Below are positions 32,926-45,788 of a stretch of 64,000 nt of DNA, piece by piece (the stretch's first letter is position 1; each line of letters starts with the position of its first letter). The position numbers and the translations under genes are program-made. The notes beneath the pieces are model-generated. The model worked only from the letters and a program-made list of their open reading frames with translations, ran no database searches and was not told the DNA's origin. Location of the stretch: assembly GCA_009733575.1 (NCBI GenBank), contig ML769513.1, positions 1 to 64,000 of the forward strand, written 5' to 3'. This DNA is from Gymnopus androsaceus JB14. Its lineage: Eukaryota > Basidiomycota > Agaricomycetes > Agaricales > Omphalotaceae.

Positions 32926-35900
32926 ATGTCACAACCTAGGCCTACTGCACCAGCAGCTCGCAGAACAGCATCAGGACAAGCTGCCGCCGCCGCAGCATCC
33001 AGCAGTAAACCAGCGCCTCTATCATTACCATTACCAGCCACCGATCTGAAGGCACCTTGCACTTCGAAATCTCATATAGCAGACAAAGACGAAACCCGCG
33101 ACAGGTGGTGGAATCCAAGTGACCAGAAGTGGTTTGTTTGTGCTAAACAGCCTTGCCCAAACCGGTACGATACACCTCACAAGGATACTAAATATACTGC
33201 AGAATTACCGGATTACACCGATCTACCTGATATTGGTCAGGAACAATTTATCAAAGTCGCAGAAAGCGAAATACAGGAGAAAAGACGTAGCGAACGTCTA
33301 GCTGGCGAACAGAAAGCCACAGCTTCATCTTCATCTAATCCCACTCCAGCACCTACTCCTTCACCAGCTCCAGTTTCATTACTGAAACAAGAGCCACAGC
33401 AAACACCATCTCCACTTCCACTGAATCCATCTCCACAGCCATCTCCACAGCAAACTCCACAGCCCTTACCGAGTGATCTTCCACAAAGATCTCCACCCTC
33501 ATCTCCATCAGATTCAGGATCTGAATCATCAGGGGCATTTGAATCAGATTCCAACAACAACAATATGTCTAAAGCACTAAAAGCCTTTGATAAGGTTACA
33601 ACCTTAAAGTCGGACGGATCAAACTGGGACATGTGGAAAACTCGAGTGGAATTCGCAGCCAGATCTATCGGCTACCAGCGCTATTTCAAATGGAATCCAC
33701 AAGTGACAATGGATCCAGGCGCAACGCAGAATGATAGAGAAAAGGACAACAACCTTTTGAATGCTATCATTGGCAGGGTATCGGATGGAATATTCCGAAG
33801 GTATAGGAACTACAACAACACGAAACAGTTGTGGGAGAATTTACTTGCTGATTATGATTCCAAAAACGCTCTCACTGAATCATTTTTGCAAAGGCGACTT
33901 CACACTATGCGATGCACCAACCCATCCAAGGTCAATAAACATTTGGATGACATGATCAGCATCCGGGACGACCTCACGACAAGAGGAATCAATATCAACA
34001 ATGATATATTCATCAACACCATTATGTCCTCTGTCCCCGACACCTTCAAAGCCACCATAAACGCATTGGCTGTTTTCTCCATGAAAGCAGACAAGAAGCT
34101 CAGTCCTGCCGAGCTTATTTCCACCATTCGTGCTGAATCAATGGTACACCAAATGCGATATGATCACAAGAAGGAATCAGCAAACTACGCCGGTAACAGG
34201 GGAAGAGGAGGTTTCCGAGGTCATGGAAATTCCTTTAGAGGAAATTCCCGAGGCAGAGGCAGAGGCTGCGGAGGATCAACAAGTCATCAGGACTCCGTTT
34301 GTTACAACTGCGGAGGTAAAGGTCACTTTGGAAATCAATGTCCATCGGAGAAACGCAGTCAGGTCAACGAGGCAAAGGAGATGAAGGCTCCTAAAGAGAA
34401 GCAGAAGAAGAAGTCAGATGGAAACTGGAGAGATAGGCCGAAGAACAGCGAAGTGGCATCCTCATCCATGATTGAGGAAGTACCAGAGTCATCATGGGCA
34501 GCAATCAAAATTCCCGCTAAGCATGGGAATCTTGTCTTCAATTTTCCCGAAATAGCTGATAAATTCGAATTAGCTCTTTCATCACCGAGCATCAATAGAT
34601 GTCAGAAATACAATTCTGACGCAGTGCAAAACATCAAAGTCGACAGTCCGCCACCTCTTACTCTTAATGGTGAAGAGGAGGAAGAAGTATACATCGACGC
34701 TTACGCTGCAGCCCACAGTTACGGAGCAATTCTTTTTGACTCCGGATGCTCTATCCACATGACACCACTCACCAACGAACTCAGGAATCAACGGGAAATT
34801 CCAACACGAGTCATCCAGGCCGCTAACGCAGAAACCTTCATGGCAAACATCTCCGGCACACTCCATCTGGAGCTTCCAACATTTGAACAAAAAATAAGAA
34901 TGTTAAAGCTCCCTAACACCCTTCTATGTCCAGACACTCCCAACACACTCGTATCACTGGGAAAACTCGACAATGATGGTTACGCCATCCACACTGCAAA
35001 TGGTAAAATGACAATCAGAGATCGCCAGGGGAAACTTGTGGGAGTTATCCCAAAGACTAATGGACTATACCAGATCCCATCACGGGAACACGCTTATTTG
35101 ACTAAGATCGGCAGATTGGTATCTCTTTACGAGGCACACTGCATCTTAGGTCACCTCAACTATGCTTACGTGAAGCATATGTTCCGAGATAACCAGGTTC
35201 GTGGAATCGGATTGGATCCAAAACAAATGGACAAACCAGAATGCCACGCTTGTATGCTTGGGAAAGCATCCAGGTATCCTATTGCTCAGATGCGATCATC
35301 TCCACATGCGGAAAATTTTGGAGACATCTTCCACATGGACGTGTGGGGACCAACACAAGTCAGGACGGTAAACCATTGCACTTACACGCTGACTCTAGTT
35401 GACGAAGCAACTGATTGGTTGGAGGAACCCCAAATGAAGTCGAAGGATGAGTCATTCACACAGTATGTGGTTCTCCAAACAGGTCTCCAAACTCAATACG
35501 GCACAACTATTGAAGTTCTCCACTCTGATCGAGGGGGAGAATTTCTCAGTAACGAATTCATGGCATATCTGGAACGTATTGGGACACGACGACGTCTCAC
35601 GGTACACGACACCCCGGAACACAATGGTATAGCGGAACGCACACATCGAACATTGCTGAATGCAGTTCAAAGTCTTTTAATCTCATCAGGACTCCCAAAA
35701 TGGCTTTGGGGATTCATGATGAAATATGCAGTATATGTTTGGAACAGGACGCCAAAGAAAGCCATTGGAATGGCCACTCCATACGAGAAATGGTTTAGTA
35801 TTAAACTGGACATTACTAATCTTCGCATCTTCGGCAGTATTGTTTATGTCAAACGAGAAAAGGAACCCGGCAAATTGGAACCACAGGCCCAGGAAGGACA

Positions 35901-37809
35901 CTGGATAGGACTCGAACCTGAATCAAATGGTCACTACATCTACTGGCCAACACGTCACACTGTCACAACAGAGAGGAACATAGTTTTCTCTGACAGGCAG
36001 ATCCAACCCGTTGAAGGGGAGGATGGAAATTTGGGAAATTTAGAAACATCAGTCACCGAGTCGGAACAGCCTGTCATACCAGTTCCAGAAGAAATCGCTG
36101 AACCAATTGCACCAGACGAAGTATCTGGCAAACAAGTCAGACAACCCACCAAGAAGATCAGGGACGTCATTGAAGGACTTGGAGAAGGAAGTGATGAGTT
36201 GCAACATCTTACCGCATCTCTAGGTCAGGTAACATCAGAAATTGAATCTGATCCTTTATCTGTTGCAGAAGCTATGCGACAACCTGATAGCTCCAAATGG
36301 TACAATGCCATGAAGGACGAAATCTCCAGACTCCAGGAGCATGGAACCTATACAATCATCACTCCACCTCCAGATGCCAATATTCTCACATCCAAATGGG
36401 TCTATCGGACCAAGAAGGATGAACGAGGTCACATTACAGGACACCAAGCTCGTCTTGTTGTACATGGATTTAATCAGATCCCAGACGTTGACTACTTCCC
36501 AGACGAAACCTTCGCATCTGTCGCAAAACTTGCATCAGCCCATGCTATACTCAGCATTGGAGCTGAGAAGAGCATGATTATTCACCAAATGGATGTGAAA
36601 TCAGCTTACCTTTACGGGAAATTGGATGACAACAAGCGCATTTTTATGAAGGCACCTCCAGGCATTGATATAGGGGTAAAACCAGGACAAACTTTACAGC
36701 TTAAACTCGCACTTTACAGACTTAAACAAGCCGGTCGACGATGATACATGCGATTCAGGGAAATCATGACCCAACTGGGGTTTAAACGGTCTGATTTTGA
36801 TCATGCTGTTTTCTATCGCACTAATCCCTTCACCATCATTTTCATAGATGTTGACAACATGACATTGGTTACCAAAACCCTGGCCATCATGGAGAAATTG
36901 AAGAAAGATATTGGGGCAATAATTGAAGTTGTTGATTCTGGAGAAATCCATTGGCTACTTGGGATCGAGATCTGAAGATCTCTCCATAATAGGATGATTC
37001 ACTTATCCCAGCGGTCATACATTGACGCCATACTCTCTCGCTATGGATTCTCGGATATAAAGCCACTCTCTATTCCCTTCGATCCCCACATCCATCTCAC
37101 TAAAGACCAATCACCCAAAACAGTCGAGGATATCGCTTTCATGCGCGACAAACCCTACAGAGAGGCCCTTGGTACTCTCCAGTACTTATCCGTTGCTATG
37201 AGACCTGACATCACGTATGCAGTCTCTATTCTTGCTCGCTTTTCACAAAACCCTGGCATCACTCATTGGAATGGTGTACGCTGTGTCTACGCCTATCTCA
37301 AATACACTCGAGACTTTTGGCTCAGTATGAGCAACCAGGAGACAGTCCAAGGCTACACGGATGCAGATGGTATGTCCCAAGAGGATTGACATGCTATTTC
37401 CGGGTACGTTTTTATGTTGAATGGTGGAGCAGTATCTTGGTTGTCAAAATGACAGGATACCATTTCTTTATCCACCACAGAAGCCGAGTATATTGCTTTG
37501 ACCCATGCGGCAAAGGAAGCGATCTGGCTTAGGAATCTCTTATCGGAAATCTTTGGTCCTATTACTCATGCGATCCCTATCATGTCAGACAATCAGTCCG
37601 CCATTGCATTGGCAAAGGATGATCGTTTTCATGCCAGGACCAAACACATCAATATCCAATACCACTTCATCCGCTATGTCATCGAGGAAGGTAAAATTTG
37701 TCTTACTTACTGCCCTACCAAAAACATGACGGCAGACATCTTCACCAAAGCCTTACCTTCGATGAAAGCCAAACACTTCGCAGCATCCATGGGATTAGCA
37801 AAGGTTTGA
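32926..37809 (+). pseudogene. copia B gag-pol, four late stops
   Basis: The true start is probably ATG at 32926. Gag runs to about residue 500, with Pro/Ser-rich stretches, a Gly/Arg run and the zinc knuckle CYNCGGKGHFGNQC (about residue 458). The protease has FDSGCS (about 604). Integrase has an HHCC finger (HCILGHLNYAY ... CHACMLGK) and the DDE residues in HMDVWGP, SDRGGEF and NGIAERTHR (about 803, 867, 902). RT begins near 1120 and has QMDVKSAYLYG. Stops: TGA at 36742, 36973, 37387 and 37450; at the last three the other copy has CGA or CAA. The RT catalytic box reads DVDN, not VDD. RNase H has STTEAEYIALTHAAKEAIWL. Not translatable in full, and RT is probably inactive. Confidence 0.93.
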
Positions 37810-37816
37810 AGGGGAG

Positions 37817-38179
37817 TGCTGGAATATCAAAGGTAACTATATTCTATCGAACTATACATGGAACGCTTTCTCGTAGTCTCCACTTGTTTGTATCACCATC
37901 CCATGCACTCCACTGTTATTGTCTCGCAGACTCCACTCAGTCTCTCGCCGTATCCACTTGTTCTCTCGCAGTACCAATTATACCGTATGGACAGTAGCCA
38001 CAAGTGTTCACGCAGTAGCCACTTGCCCGATATATCATTTGTACTTAGGACTGTATATAAGCTTAGGTACCGTACCCTGTAATACCACCGTTGTCCCCCA
38101 TCGATCTGTGTGATTGTTACTACTAAGTCCTGTGTGGACTTACTAATGCTACTTCCTATTTAGGAACATAACTCTAATA
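37817..38179 (+). repeat. copia B 3' LTR
   Basis: TGCTGGAATATC to CTCTAATA, preceded by the purine tract GAAGGGGAG. It is followed by GATAC. Confidence 0.93.
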
Positions 38180-38184
38180 GATAC

Positions 38185-39175
38185 GACCTCCTTCCAAGTG
38201 TCGGAAACGACTTTCTTGGATAGTTTTTTCTTGTCGAATTTGCTAGAAGTGAGTAACCTGTCTAGCTTTAATCGACTCTCTATGGTCCATAGCCATCGGT
38301 TCCAAATCTCGTTGGCAGATGGTGGGTCTTTCTCATTGATTACCCACTTGCACCTTAGTTTCCATATCAGGTGAGCACACTCCGACACTAGTATTCGGTA
38401 AAGTCTTGAGTCTCCTGGAAGGTGATTCTCATTCTCATCTTTAAAATTGGTTAGGCCGCAACTAAGGATGATACCCAGATGCGGTTTAATCCATGGAGAA
38501 ACTTTATTCTCCCAGAGCTTCTCTGCTAATTCCCAGATTTCCTTCTGTCCTGGTGCCTGGCATTCAAACAGTATGTGGTCCATGTTCTCTGTGACTCCAC
38601 AATTTCTGCAGGGAGCTCTGTTTTCATAGGTAGGTATAGTCTCCCAGTACTCCCCAACTTTGTAGCCACTATGGGCTGTCATCCACAGAAAGTTTCGGAT
38701 TTTCCTGCTGATGTCCCTGTGATGCATAGACTTCCATACAGCTCCATCAGATGGTGTCTTACCACATATTTTGACTGCACTAGCTTTGGCTCTGCCAATG
38801 CCCATGTTGGTCGCCCAATGGTCCAGGGCTTTTTGGTAAGCCTTTGTTTTCATCTTTTTCTGCCTTATGAACTTATATGCAAGTGACTGTGTTACATTGC
38901 TCAGCTTGGCTCCTGATAGTTTCTAGATGTTCTCCACCTCTATGTTCACAGTGTCTGGTGCCCTCATTAGCAAGTTCATCTGCTTTTTCGTTTCCATCAA
39001 TACCAGCATGACCTTTGACCCAGTGTAGGTTGGTTATTGTCTTCCATTTACGCAGGCTAGCCATTGTTGCTTTTAGCAGTCCATCATTTCCACCTCCATG
39101 TATCCGACAGGTGTGCATTTTATGCAAGTATAAAACTATGATCTTCAAAGTCAACTTCGACAGCTCAATTCCAAT
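38185..39175 (-). mobile_element. 5'-truncated non-LTR element: RNase H and C-terminal zinc motif
   Basis: On the minus strand from about 39175: the end of an RNase H domain (TNLHWVKGHAGIDGNEKADE), a frame change near 38920, then LSNVTQSLAYKFIRQKKMK and a C-terminal zf-RVT-like part (RNFLWMTAHSGYKV, CRNCGVTENMDHILFECQ). It stops at the copia B insertion and resumes at 32499. RT and endonuclease parts are missing. Confidence 0.85.
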
Positions 39176-40692
39176 CTCAACTCAACCTCTGCCCATCTCA
39201 CCGACATAGGAGGAAACCTGCTCAAGTATCATATATCACTGCCAGGTTAGAATTCTAATATTGAAACAACTGCATTCACCAACTTCCAAGTGAACACCCA
39301 GCACTCTAGCACAAACGACGCCAACTCAACTCCAACCTCAACTCAAGCCCTGCCCATCGCAGTAGGACACTTATCGCAAAGCACTAGTTCTATTGAAATA
39401 ACTGATAACTGATAGCTATGTCGATTTGGGCAATTGCTCAAAAACGCTAAATGCGCATTAGATATTACGAGCTACAAGATCACGGTCAGAGCTTTAAAAA
39501 AGACGAAAAAAACAAACCAGCCGGTCCCTAGTCGGATTAGACAAGGATTTCGGCGTTGGTAACCGACATATCCTTCAAGTACTCGCATGTTACATGCTAG
39601 ATTGCAGCGTTTGGCCATGTTCGTTCGTATTGAGTAGCAGTATGAAAACGAAGGTCATACACTTGATGAGAGATAACACTAAAACAGAGCGTTCGCATTT
39701 AGGCCTGTAAGCGAATGAGAAAAGAGGGTACTAGCCATTACCACTGCGCAGTCTCGTCCATATATAGCATTCGCATCCTGGCCATGATATACAACTACCC
39801 CACAGTGTCGCAAGATTAATCCGCAGGCCCGGTCCTTCGATGTTGATCCATCGTTATTCTGATGAACCGAAATGGACCATTAACATTGCACAGGAAGAGT
39901 AGGAAGGGGGAAGGGGGCAGACTTGTTAAAGGAAGAACAGAGGGAGTACAGCAAAAACCTCTGATGCATCAAGGCCAAAGTCCCCTACTCGTAAAGCGTT
40001 TGCCCAAGGAGCGTCGACCGGTAGTGACAGAGAAACATTGCAGGAGGACGTACGAGATTTTTACCAACATGGTACGAAATGAGCAAACGTGAGTCGTCGC
40101 TATCGGGGCCAAGGAACAGCTGGGGAATCCGGGGGTGTTGAGGTAAACGTAGCAGATCCAGCGGTGAATCACGGGTTCCCATTAAGGGAATTATGAACGC
40201 GACTGCGACTCGTCTTCAGAGCATACACGACCTCTTCTTGGATTCTGGACACCGGTAAGGGATCGCCAACCAAGAGCCAATGTGAAAACCAGTCTTTAAC
40301 GCTTAAGTTTGAGTTGAAACTGAGTGCTCATTTTCGAGCTTTCACAATAAGTACTTTGGAAGGCTAGAAGGAAGCAGATTGATAGATTAAACATGTACGC
40401 ACAGAGTGAGCTATTTATTATTAACAGCCAAAGATCATCAGCTCACTCACCTATCATGCCACAATACGATCTCCAAGCTGATTCTTGCTACAGGATTGCA
40501 TTGGAAGATATACGAGTCCGCTCTCTTGAGCTAGTTCGAGGACAAGCTCGAGTGACAAGCTTCTTAACGACTAGTGCGATTGAGATTCTTCGGAAAACTT
40601 GGAAGTAGTGTGGACCGTGGTGGAAAGTCGAATAAATTTCTGCCACGGGCGCTTGGGTTTGGTGTGGCGTAACAACTTTGTCGACCATCATC
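39176..40692. other. intergenic, right edge of the transposon island
   Basis: No recognisable gene. A 76-codon open frame (39862-40092) has no similarity that I recognise and no splice support. Confidence 0.45.
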
Positions 40693-41563
40693 ATGCCCCA
40701 CTCCGACTCTGAGGATGAAGAATACGTGCCCGATACGAAAGCTGAATCCTCATCATCGTCCGATGGTGAATCTGGACAGGAGCAGCTTGATGCCAAACGT
40801 CCTCGAATGGATCCAGAGCCAGAAGATCTAGAAACCCAGCAACGGTAGAGGCTAGTACAGCGGCTTGATTTTCTGGGTCTCTAACAACCATATCTCTTTC
40901 TATACAGTAAAGCGCAAAGAACTCTGGCAGGCTTTTCAAGAATCAGTGGCGTCTGGCACAGATGCGTCCACCTCTGAAGCCAAGCCAAAAACCGTCAAAG
41001 TGGAGAAAAGATACATGTTCGCGGGGAAGGAAATAAAGTGAGCTGCGTAAAGTCTTCGTATGACTTTCCTATATTCTTATATCTTGCCAGGGAAATAGTC
41101 GAAGTCGCTTCAGATTCTGCTGAAGCGAAAGAAATGGCCGATAATATCTCTCGAATCTAGCTCGGCAGATACACTCGTATCGGCTGCCTACTCCTGCTGT
41201 CGGATACAAGCTTCCCTTGCATCTCCGCTTCCACTAGCCACAGCTTCCTCCGCACCATCCTCCATAACTCAGTCCCAAGAGAGGCCCACGGAAAGCCAAA
41301 AGTGACATTAGGGTACGATCCCAGGATCCAGCGCTCAATCACGCAATGCTCCAAAAAAGCTCACTACGTTGGAAAAGTCTGCTATGGATTGGCGATCACA
41401 TCTCTCCACCGCTGATAACGACACGTTAAAGGACGAGCTAGAGGCTAATCGGAAGCAGGGCGGCGGTGGATATCTTGAAAAGGTGGAATTCTTGGATAGG
41501 GTTAGTGAGCGCAGGGAAAGTCTCTTGGATGCGAGTAAGAGTGGAAAGCGTCGTAGAGGATAG
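40693..41563 (+). CDS. SWC5: Swc5 / BCNT (CFDP1) family, SWR1-complex subunit
   Basis: Subunit of the SWR1 chromatin remodeller that places histone H2A.Z. The N-terminus is acidic (MPHSDSEDEEYVPDTKAESS), as in the family. RKELWQAFQESVA and EKRYMFAGKEIKEIVEVASD follow, and the C-terminal BCNT domain is unmistakable: LTTLEKSAMDWRSHL, DELEANRKQGGGGYLEKVEF, LDRVSERR. Introns at about 40847-40908 and 41039-41091. The frame breaks at several points: the first junction leaves the wrong phase, an extra A occurs in GAAATGG near 41132, and two more shifts lie between 41270 and 41365. Since the gene is otherwise well kept, sequence errors are more likely than decay, but a pseudogene cannot be excluded. 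Confidence 0.8.
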
Positions 41564-43155
41564 GTTTGCGGTTGGTTGGGGAATTGCTTGGTGTGAGGTA
41601 TGTGTTTCCTCGATACTCAATGATTCGCTGGGATTGACGTTTACCGTATCTCGTCTAGATGGTCATGGAACAAGGTCATCCTTCTATATTGTACAAACGG
41701 AATGCTTGCTGTAAACCAGGCTGTCGACTCTATCAAATTTGTATCATTTAACCCTTGGTCCTGCAGCTTGCTTGAACTCGACGCAACGCTACTACTTCTG
41801 CGACATTCCTTCCTCAGCCTCTAATAACGGCCATGAGCGAGATTCTTCGACCTTACACCAACACCGTGACATGATAACCATCCCACTCAACAACGAAAAT
41901 TACTCTTTCAAAAAAACATATCCTACGTCCACCGTCTGGATGTAGTTAACCAGTTTAATGGTGGATGGGCTCAAGCTCAACAGTGTACGGCCAAACGACG
42001 ATATTTGCGATGCAGCGGGGCGGTGTTAGCCAAATTAAATCAAAAATGTTCACAGCTGCGTGAACTGCCGCAATTTTTTTCTCGCAGACTTGGCCTTGGG
42101 CACTCTTCAACTCTTCAAACTCTGGCAAATAGTTGCTCGTCTACTGGTACCGTTCGCGTCTTCAAACGGGCTCCTCCTTAGAAATTTGTGACGTTTGCAC
42201 GACATTTGCATATAGATTGCATGCTCAGGAGATTTTCTTTCTTTGATTCGTTCTGACCACTATCTTCTTTTTTTTCTGCTTAAAAATCGATAGTAAACGT
42301 CAAGCGTTATCGCCAGCACGCTCTGCCAGCATGCAAGTTATGTTTGCTTGTATACTTAACATGCACCCTTATCGTGAAGGGTGGGTAAGCCACCTCAATT
42401 AACAAATGGATTATGAAGAGAGGTATGTATAATGACTTCGCTCATGGTTCCCTGTTCTTCCCTTTTGTCCTTCCTTTTGTTGGTAGATCTCATAGAGTGC
42501 GTCCAGTGCGGATCTCAGTATATCAATATCTCTATCTCGTCAGGGCAAAACGGTTCATTACAACGGAAGACATCACAAATACCGCTATTCATTGTCAAGA
42601 CTTGTCAAGCTGAGTCTGGGTCCCAAGTCACAATCACCTTTTCCACTGTCGAGGAATTTCAGCAACTAAAGATCCTGTCGCTAGCGGTGCCGTCGACCAT
42701 AAATCCAGAGAACCATGCTAGAAAAACGGGGTTCCTATAATGATGGGAATCGAAAAAGTCGAACAGCAGCTCGGGCTATCGAGCCAGCTCAAATACACTG
42801 TTGCAAAGAACACGAACGTTATACCTGGTCATGAGAATATTATACCTGGTCCTGATTTTGTGTATGCTTTTCTGGTTGGGAGGTGATGGTACGGGATAGA
42901 CTACCTTGAAGTTGGTTGGCAAGCCGGGATCATCAGAAGAGAAGCTGGATACAAACCTGTCCGAGAATAGTATGGTCTTGGATGATAAAAAGCAGCGCAC
43001 TATCGTGGCAGTACATAAAGGGGAAGTATTCCCTAGTACTCCCCAATAGATCAGAAAATATGTATGTAGCTGATTTCGGCGGCTCCGAAATATAATTGAA
43101 TGCTTGATCTCTTCACAACTCTCACTCGCTCTCACTCGAGCTTCTCATACTGGCC
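41564..43155. other. intergenic, with a relic of the neighbouring F-box gene
   Basis: Short open frames only. Near 41963-42024 the sequence follows the F-box gene at about 43757-43820 (GGGCTCAA, TTAACAGT/TCAACAGT, CCAAACGA, GATGCAGCGGGG), so a degenerate second copy or fragment is present. A 102-codon frame at 42432-42740 has a hydrophobic start but no other support. Confidence 0.5.
41963..42024 (+). pseudogene. fragment of an F-box gene duplicate
   Basis: About 60 bp similar to the LRR-like part of the F-box gene 1.8 kb downstream, with small indels. Confidence 0.5.
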
Positions 43156-44505
43156 ATGAACGAAGCTCCTGAATCTTCTCCCCAACAAACCGTGACGGTC
43201 CCACTCAACAAAGATTTGTCAGATCTTATCCCATTCGAAATTTTCGAATACATAATCTCCTTACTTCCAAACCACCTTCCAACCTTGAAGAACTGCACCC
43301 TCACGTGCAGAGCGTGGCTTCAGCCAAGTTGGAAACGTTTATTTGCCGGACGCATCGTCCTTGTTCATCGGAAAAACATCGACCGACTCCTCGAGATCAT
43401 TGAGCGAAATGCTCATTCAGATTCTTTAACTATCATTCGTTTTATAGAAAGAGTGGCAATTGAGCAAGGAGGCTCTAGCCGCCTAATACGAAACGAAGGG
43501 AATCAGGAAAGGATGACTTGAATCAGATCTTTCAGTTTGACGAATTCCTGCCTCGATTTGTGGGGTTTACCTCGGTACGGTGGCTGAGATTAGGATGGGT
43601 CCGTGGTGATACAGGAACACCAACTACATTCTCCCTTCAAAATAATTTCGGAGAGCGCATCACAGGGTTGGAGCTTAACTCTGTTATTCTACGCTCTCCG
43701 TCACAATTCTTCGACATCTTACATGCACTTCCGCGGTTGAACAGTCTAACGCTGGTTGGGCTCAAACTTAACAGTGGACGACCAAACGAGGATGCAGCGG
43801 GGATAGTGTTGGTCAACACACCCAAGCCTCCACAACTGCAGGAGCTGTACTGCAATGTCTCGGAGGGCATTGCGGATTTTATCTTTTCGTGGATCGCCTT
43901 TCATGGGTCTATCCCAATTCGAACTCTTGCAGTAGGACTGTTTACACAGTCGTGCAATTCAAAGTTGTCTCGGTTCTTGGTCGAGTCTGGCTCCACGCTT
44001 GAAGCGGTAAAGATTTGGGATGCGATCGTGCCAACAAGTACGTCTTCTTATGGATTCGTTCAATTTCAGTTTACTCATCGCTTGCCTTTCATTGACAGAT
44101 TTCGATTTGTCTCCTTGCACAAGGATGCGTGTCCTAAAAATGGGTTGGATAAATATCTCATCTTCTTCCCCCGCAGGCTCAGAAACCTTCGTCACTGACA
44201 TCTTGCGGACTGTGAACGCCCAGTACCTGGAGGAAGTAACAGTGGTTTTGCAGATCCTAGTATCGAATACACCAGGAGTAGAAAGTGACCTTGGTGCATT
44301 CGATTGGGTAGGACTGGCATCAATACTCCAGCGACCCCAGTTCAAGAATCTTCGCAAATTTTGTTTCTCAGTGTCTAGTCATGCTTTGGTGTTTAAGCAA
44401 GCTTTAGTGAAGAGCATTGGGCCAGCAGCGGCCTCGGGGAAACTGTCTTTCAATGTGTTTCAGGTGGTAGAATGGTCGAGAACTGAATTTGGAGGACAGT
44501 GGTAG
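43156..44505 (+). CDS. F-box protein, basidiomycete type
   Basis: Probable substrate adaptor of an SCF ubiquitin ligase. The N-terminal F-box is DLIPFEIFEYIISLLPNH followed by LKNCTLTCRAWLQPSWKRLF. The rest has leucine-rich-like strands typical of the very expanded Agaricomycete F-box family (VRWLRLGWVRG, ITGLELNSVIL, LNSLTLVGLKL, LEEVTVVLQILV). One intron, 44038-44098, restores NFDLSPCTRMRVLKMGW. The frame is broken once, near 43506-43512 (GGAAAGG), where one more base would join GNQE to DLNQIFQFDEF; this fits an indel in a short homopolymer run. Substrate unknown. Confidence 0.8.
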
Positions 44506-45788
44506 TGGGACGTCCCATGTCCGCGTAGTATGCGGTTTTCTGTTTCTAGGTATGTACCAAGTTTTGAGTGCCTCGATTGAAATTCAAAAAAAAACTGCTT
44601 CTCAAATTTATTAATCATCTGGCGGGAAGGAAGGAAGTGGTAGAGTCAGTGCTATAACAGCGGACGATGGCGAAGCTTCAACTCGCCGGGCGAGTTTCCC
44701 ATCCCAAGAGCCATTGACATAGTGAGCTTCTTATTTCTTAGTGGATTTCATTTAGTGGATTTCATTAACCGATCATAATCTAAGATTCAAGACCAGAACC
44801 GCAAAGAGCTGTTGATAATGCGATTCAGTAGCTACTTGACTAGTCCAGCTGCAGTTTTCGGTCTGGCCTTGACTGCGTGGACTGTATGTGCGGTACCACA
44901 TCGCTGTGAGCTACCTCCAACACTACTACGGTACCTGCTATCTATAATCGCCATCGAGTTCTAACGCATCCGTGGCTACGATAGATCATCATGTACTATC
45001 GCTCAAAAAAAATAAACTCAAACCACTAATCAACAGAATCGTTTACAACTCCACTATGCAAAGAGTTCTCTCCGTTAGGAGGCGAGCCGGAATTTCGTTT
45101 CCCGAACAACTGCTACACTCGATTGGATGCTCAGTTCAATATGTTTAATTTCAAGATGGAGAAGGGTGGACTGAATGGGAGGTGTCAATATGATATGGAA
45201 TGCGTTGGATTTATTTTTCTTGCAATCGGGCCATGGGATGTTGGGGGAAGCAGTATCCCCGGCCGTTTTTTAATGATACGACGAGTGAAGAGACGAACTA
45301 GAATTTCTCGAGGAATAGAACACGAAATATGCTGTCTTCCTTCCTATGTAGACCCTATATAGAATCAAGCCGTATCCACCTGCTGCGTTCTCTGAGCTGC
45401 CTGTGATTCTGCGATCTCTCCCATCAAACCTTCGACATTTAGAAAAGTTGACTGAGCAACACTCAACGCTTGGGGGAAGGAACCACAGATAGGGGGTACT
45501 GCGGGCACCATGCATCATGGTGTCCAATGCACGCCACAGAATATCAGAAGCACGAGTTAGCCCGTTAACCACACGTCTCGCCCAAAAATGCAACGAATCC
45601 AAGCAGATAAGAGCAGTAATTACCATGCTATAGCCTCTTTGAAAGATCGCACGGGACGCATACGAAGGAATGTATGTCATGGCTTATACTATACAGTACT
45701 TACAGTGGCTATACGCGTAATCGGTTCTCGTTCATATTCGGAACACGGTCAATCCAACAAAGGAGACTAGCCTCGTCTACCACTACTC
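44506..45788. other. intergenic region between convergent genes
   Basis: Lies between the 3' ends of the F-box gene (plus) and TFIIA gamma (minus). A 136-codon minus frame at 45270-45680 has no recognisable domain and probably lies downstream of the TFIIA gene. Confidence 0.5.

Larger units (their letters stand above)
32505..38179 (+). mobile_element. Ty1/copia retrotransposon B, nearly intact
   Basis: Two 363-bp LTRs (32505-32867, 37817-38179) differ at about seven places by eye. They are flanked by a perfect 5-bp duplication GATAC (32500-32504, 38180-38184). The primer-binding site GGTTATGGGCCCC directly after the 5' LTR matches the half-tRNA (initiator Met) priming known from Drosophila copia. 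One frame runs 1273 codons through gag, protease, integrase and half of RT before the first of four stops. It is inserted in a non-LTR element on the opposite strand. Confidence 0.96.
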
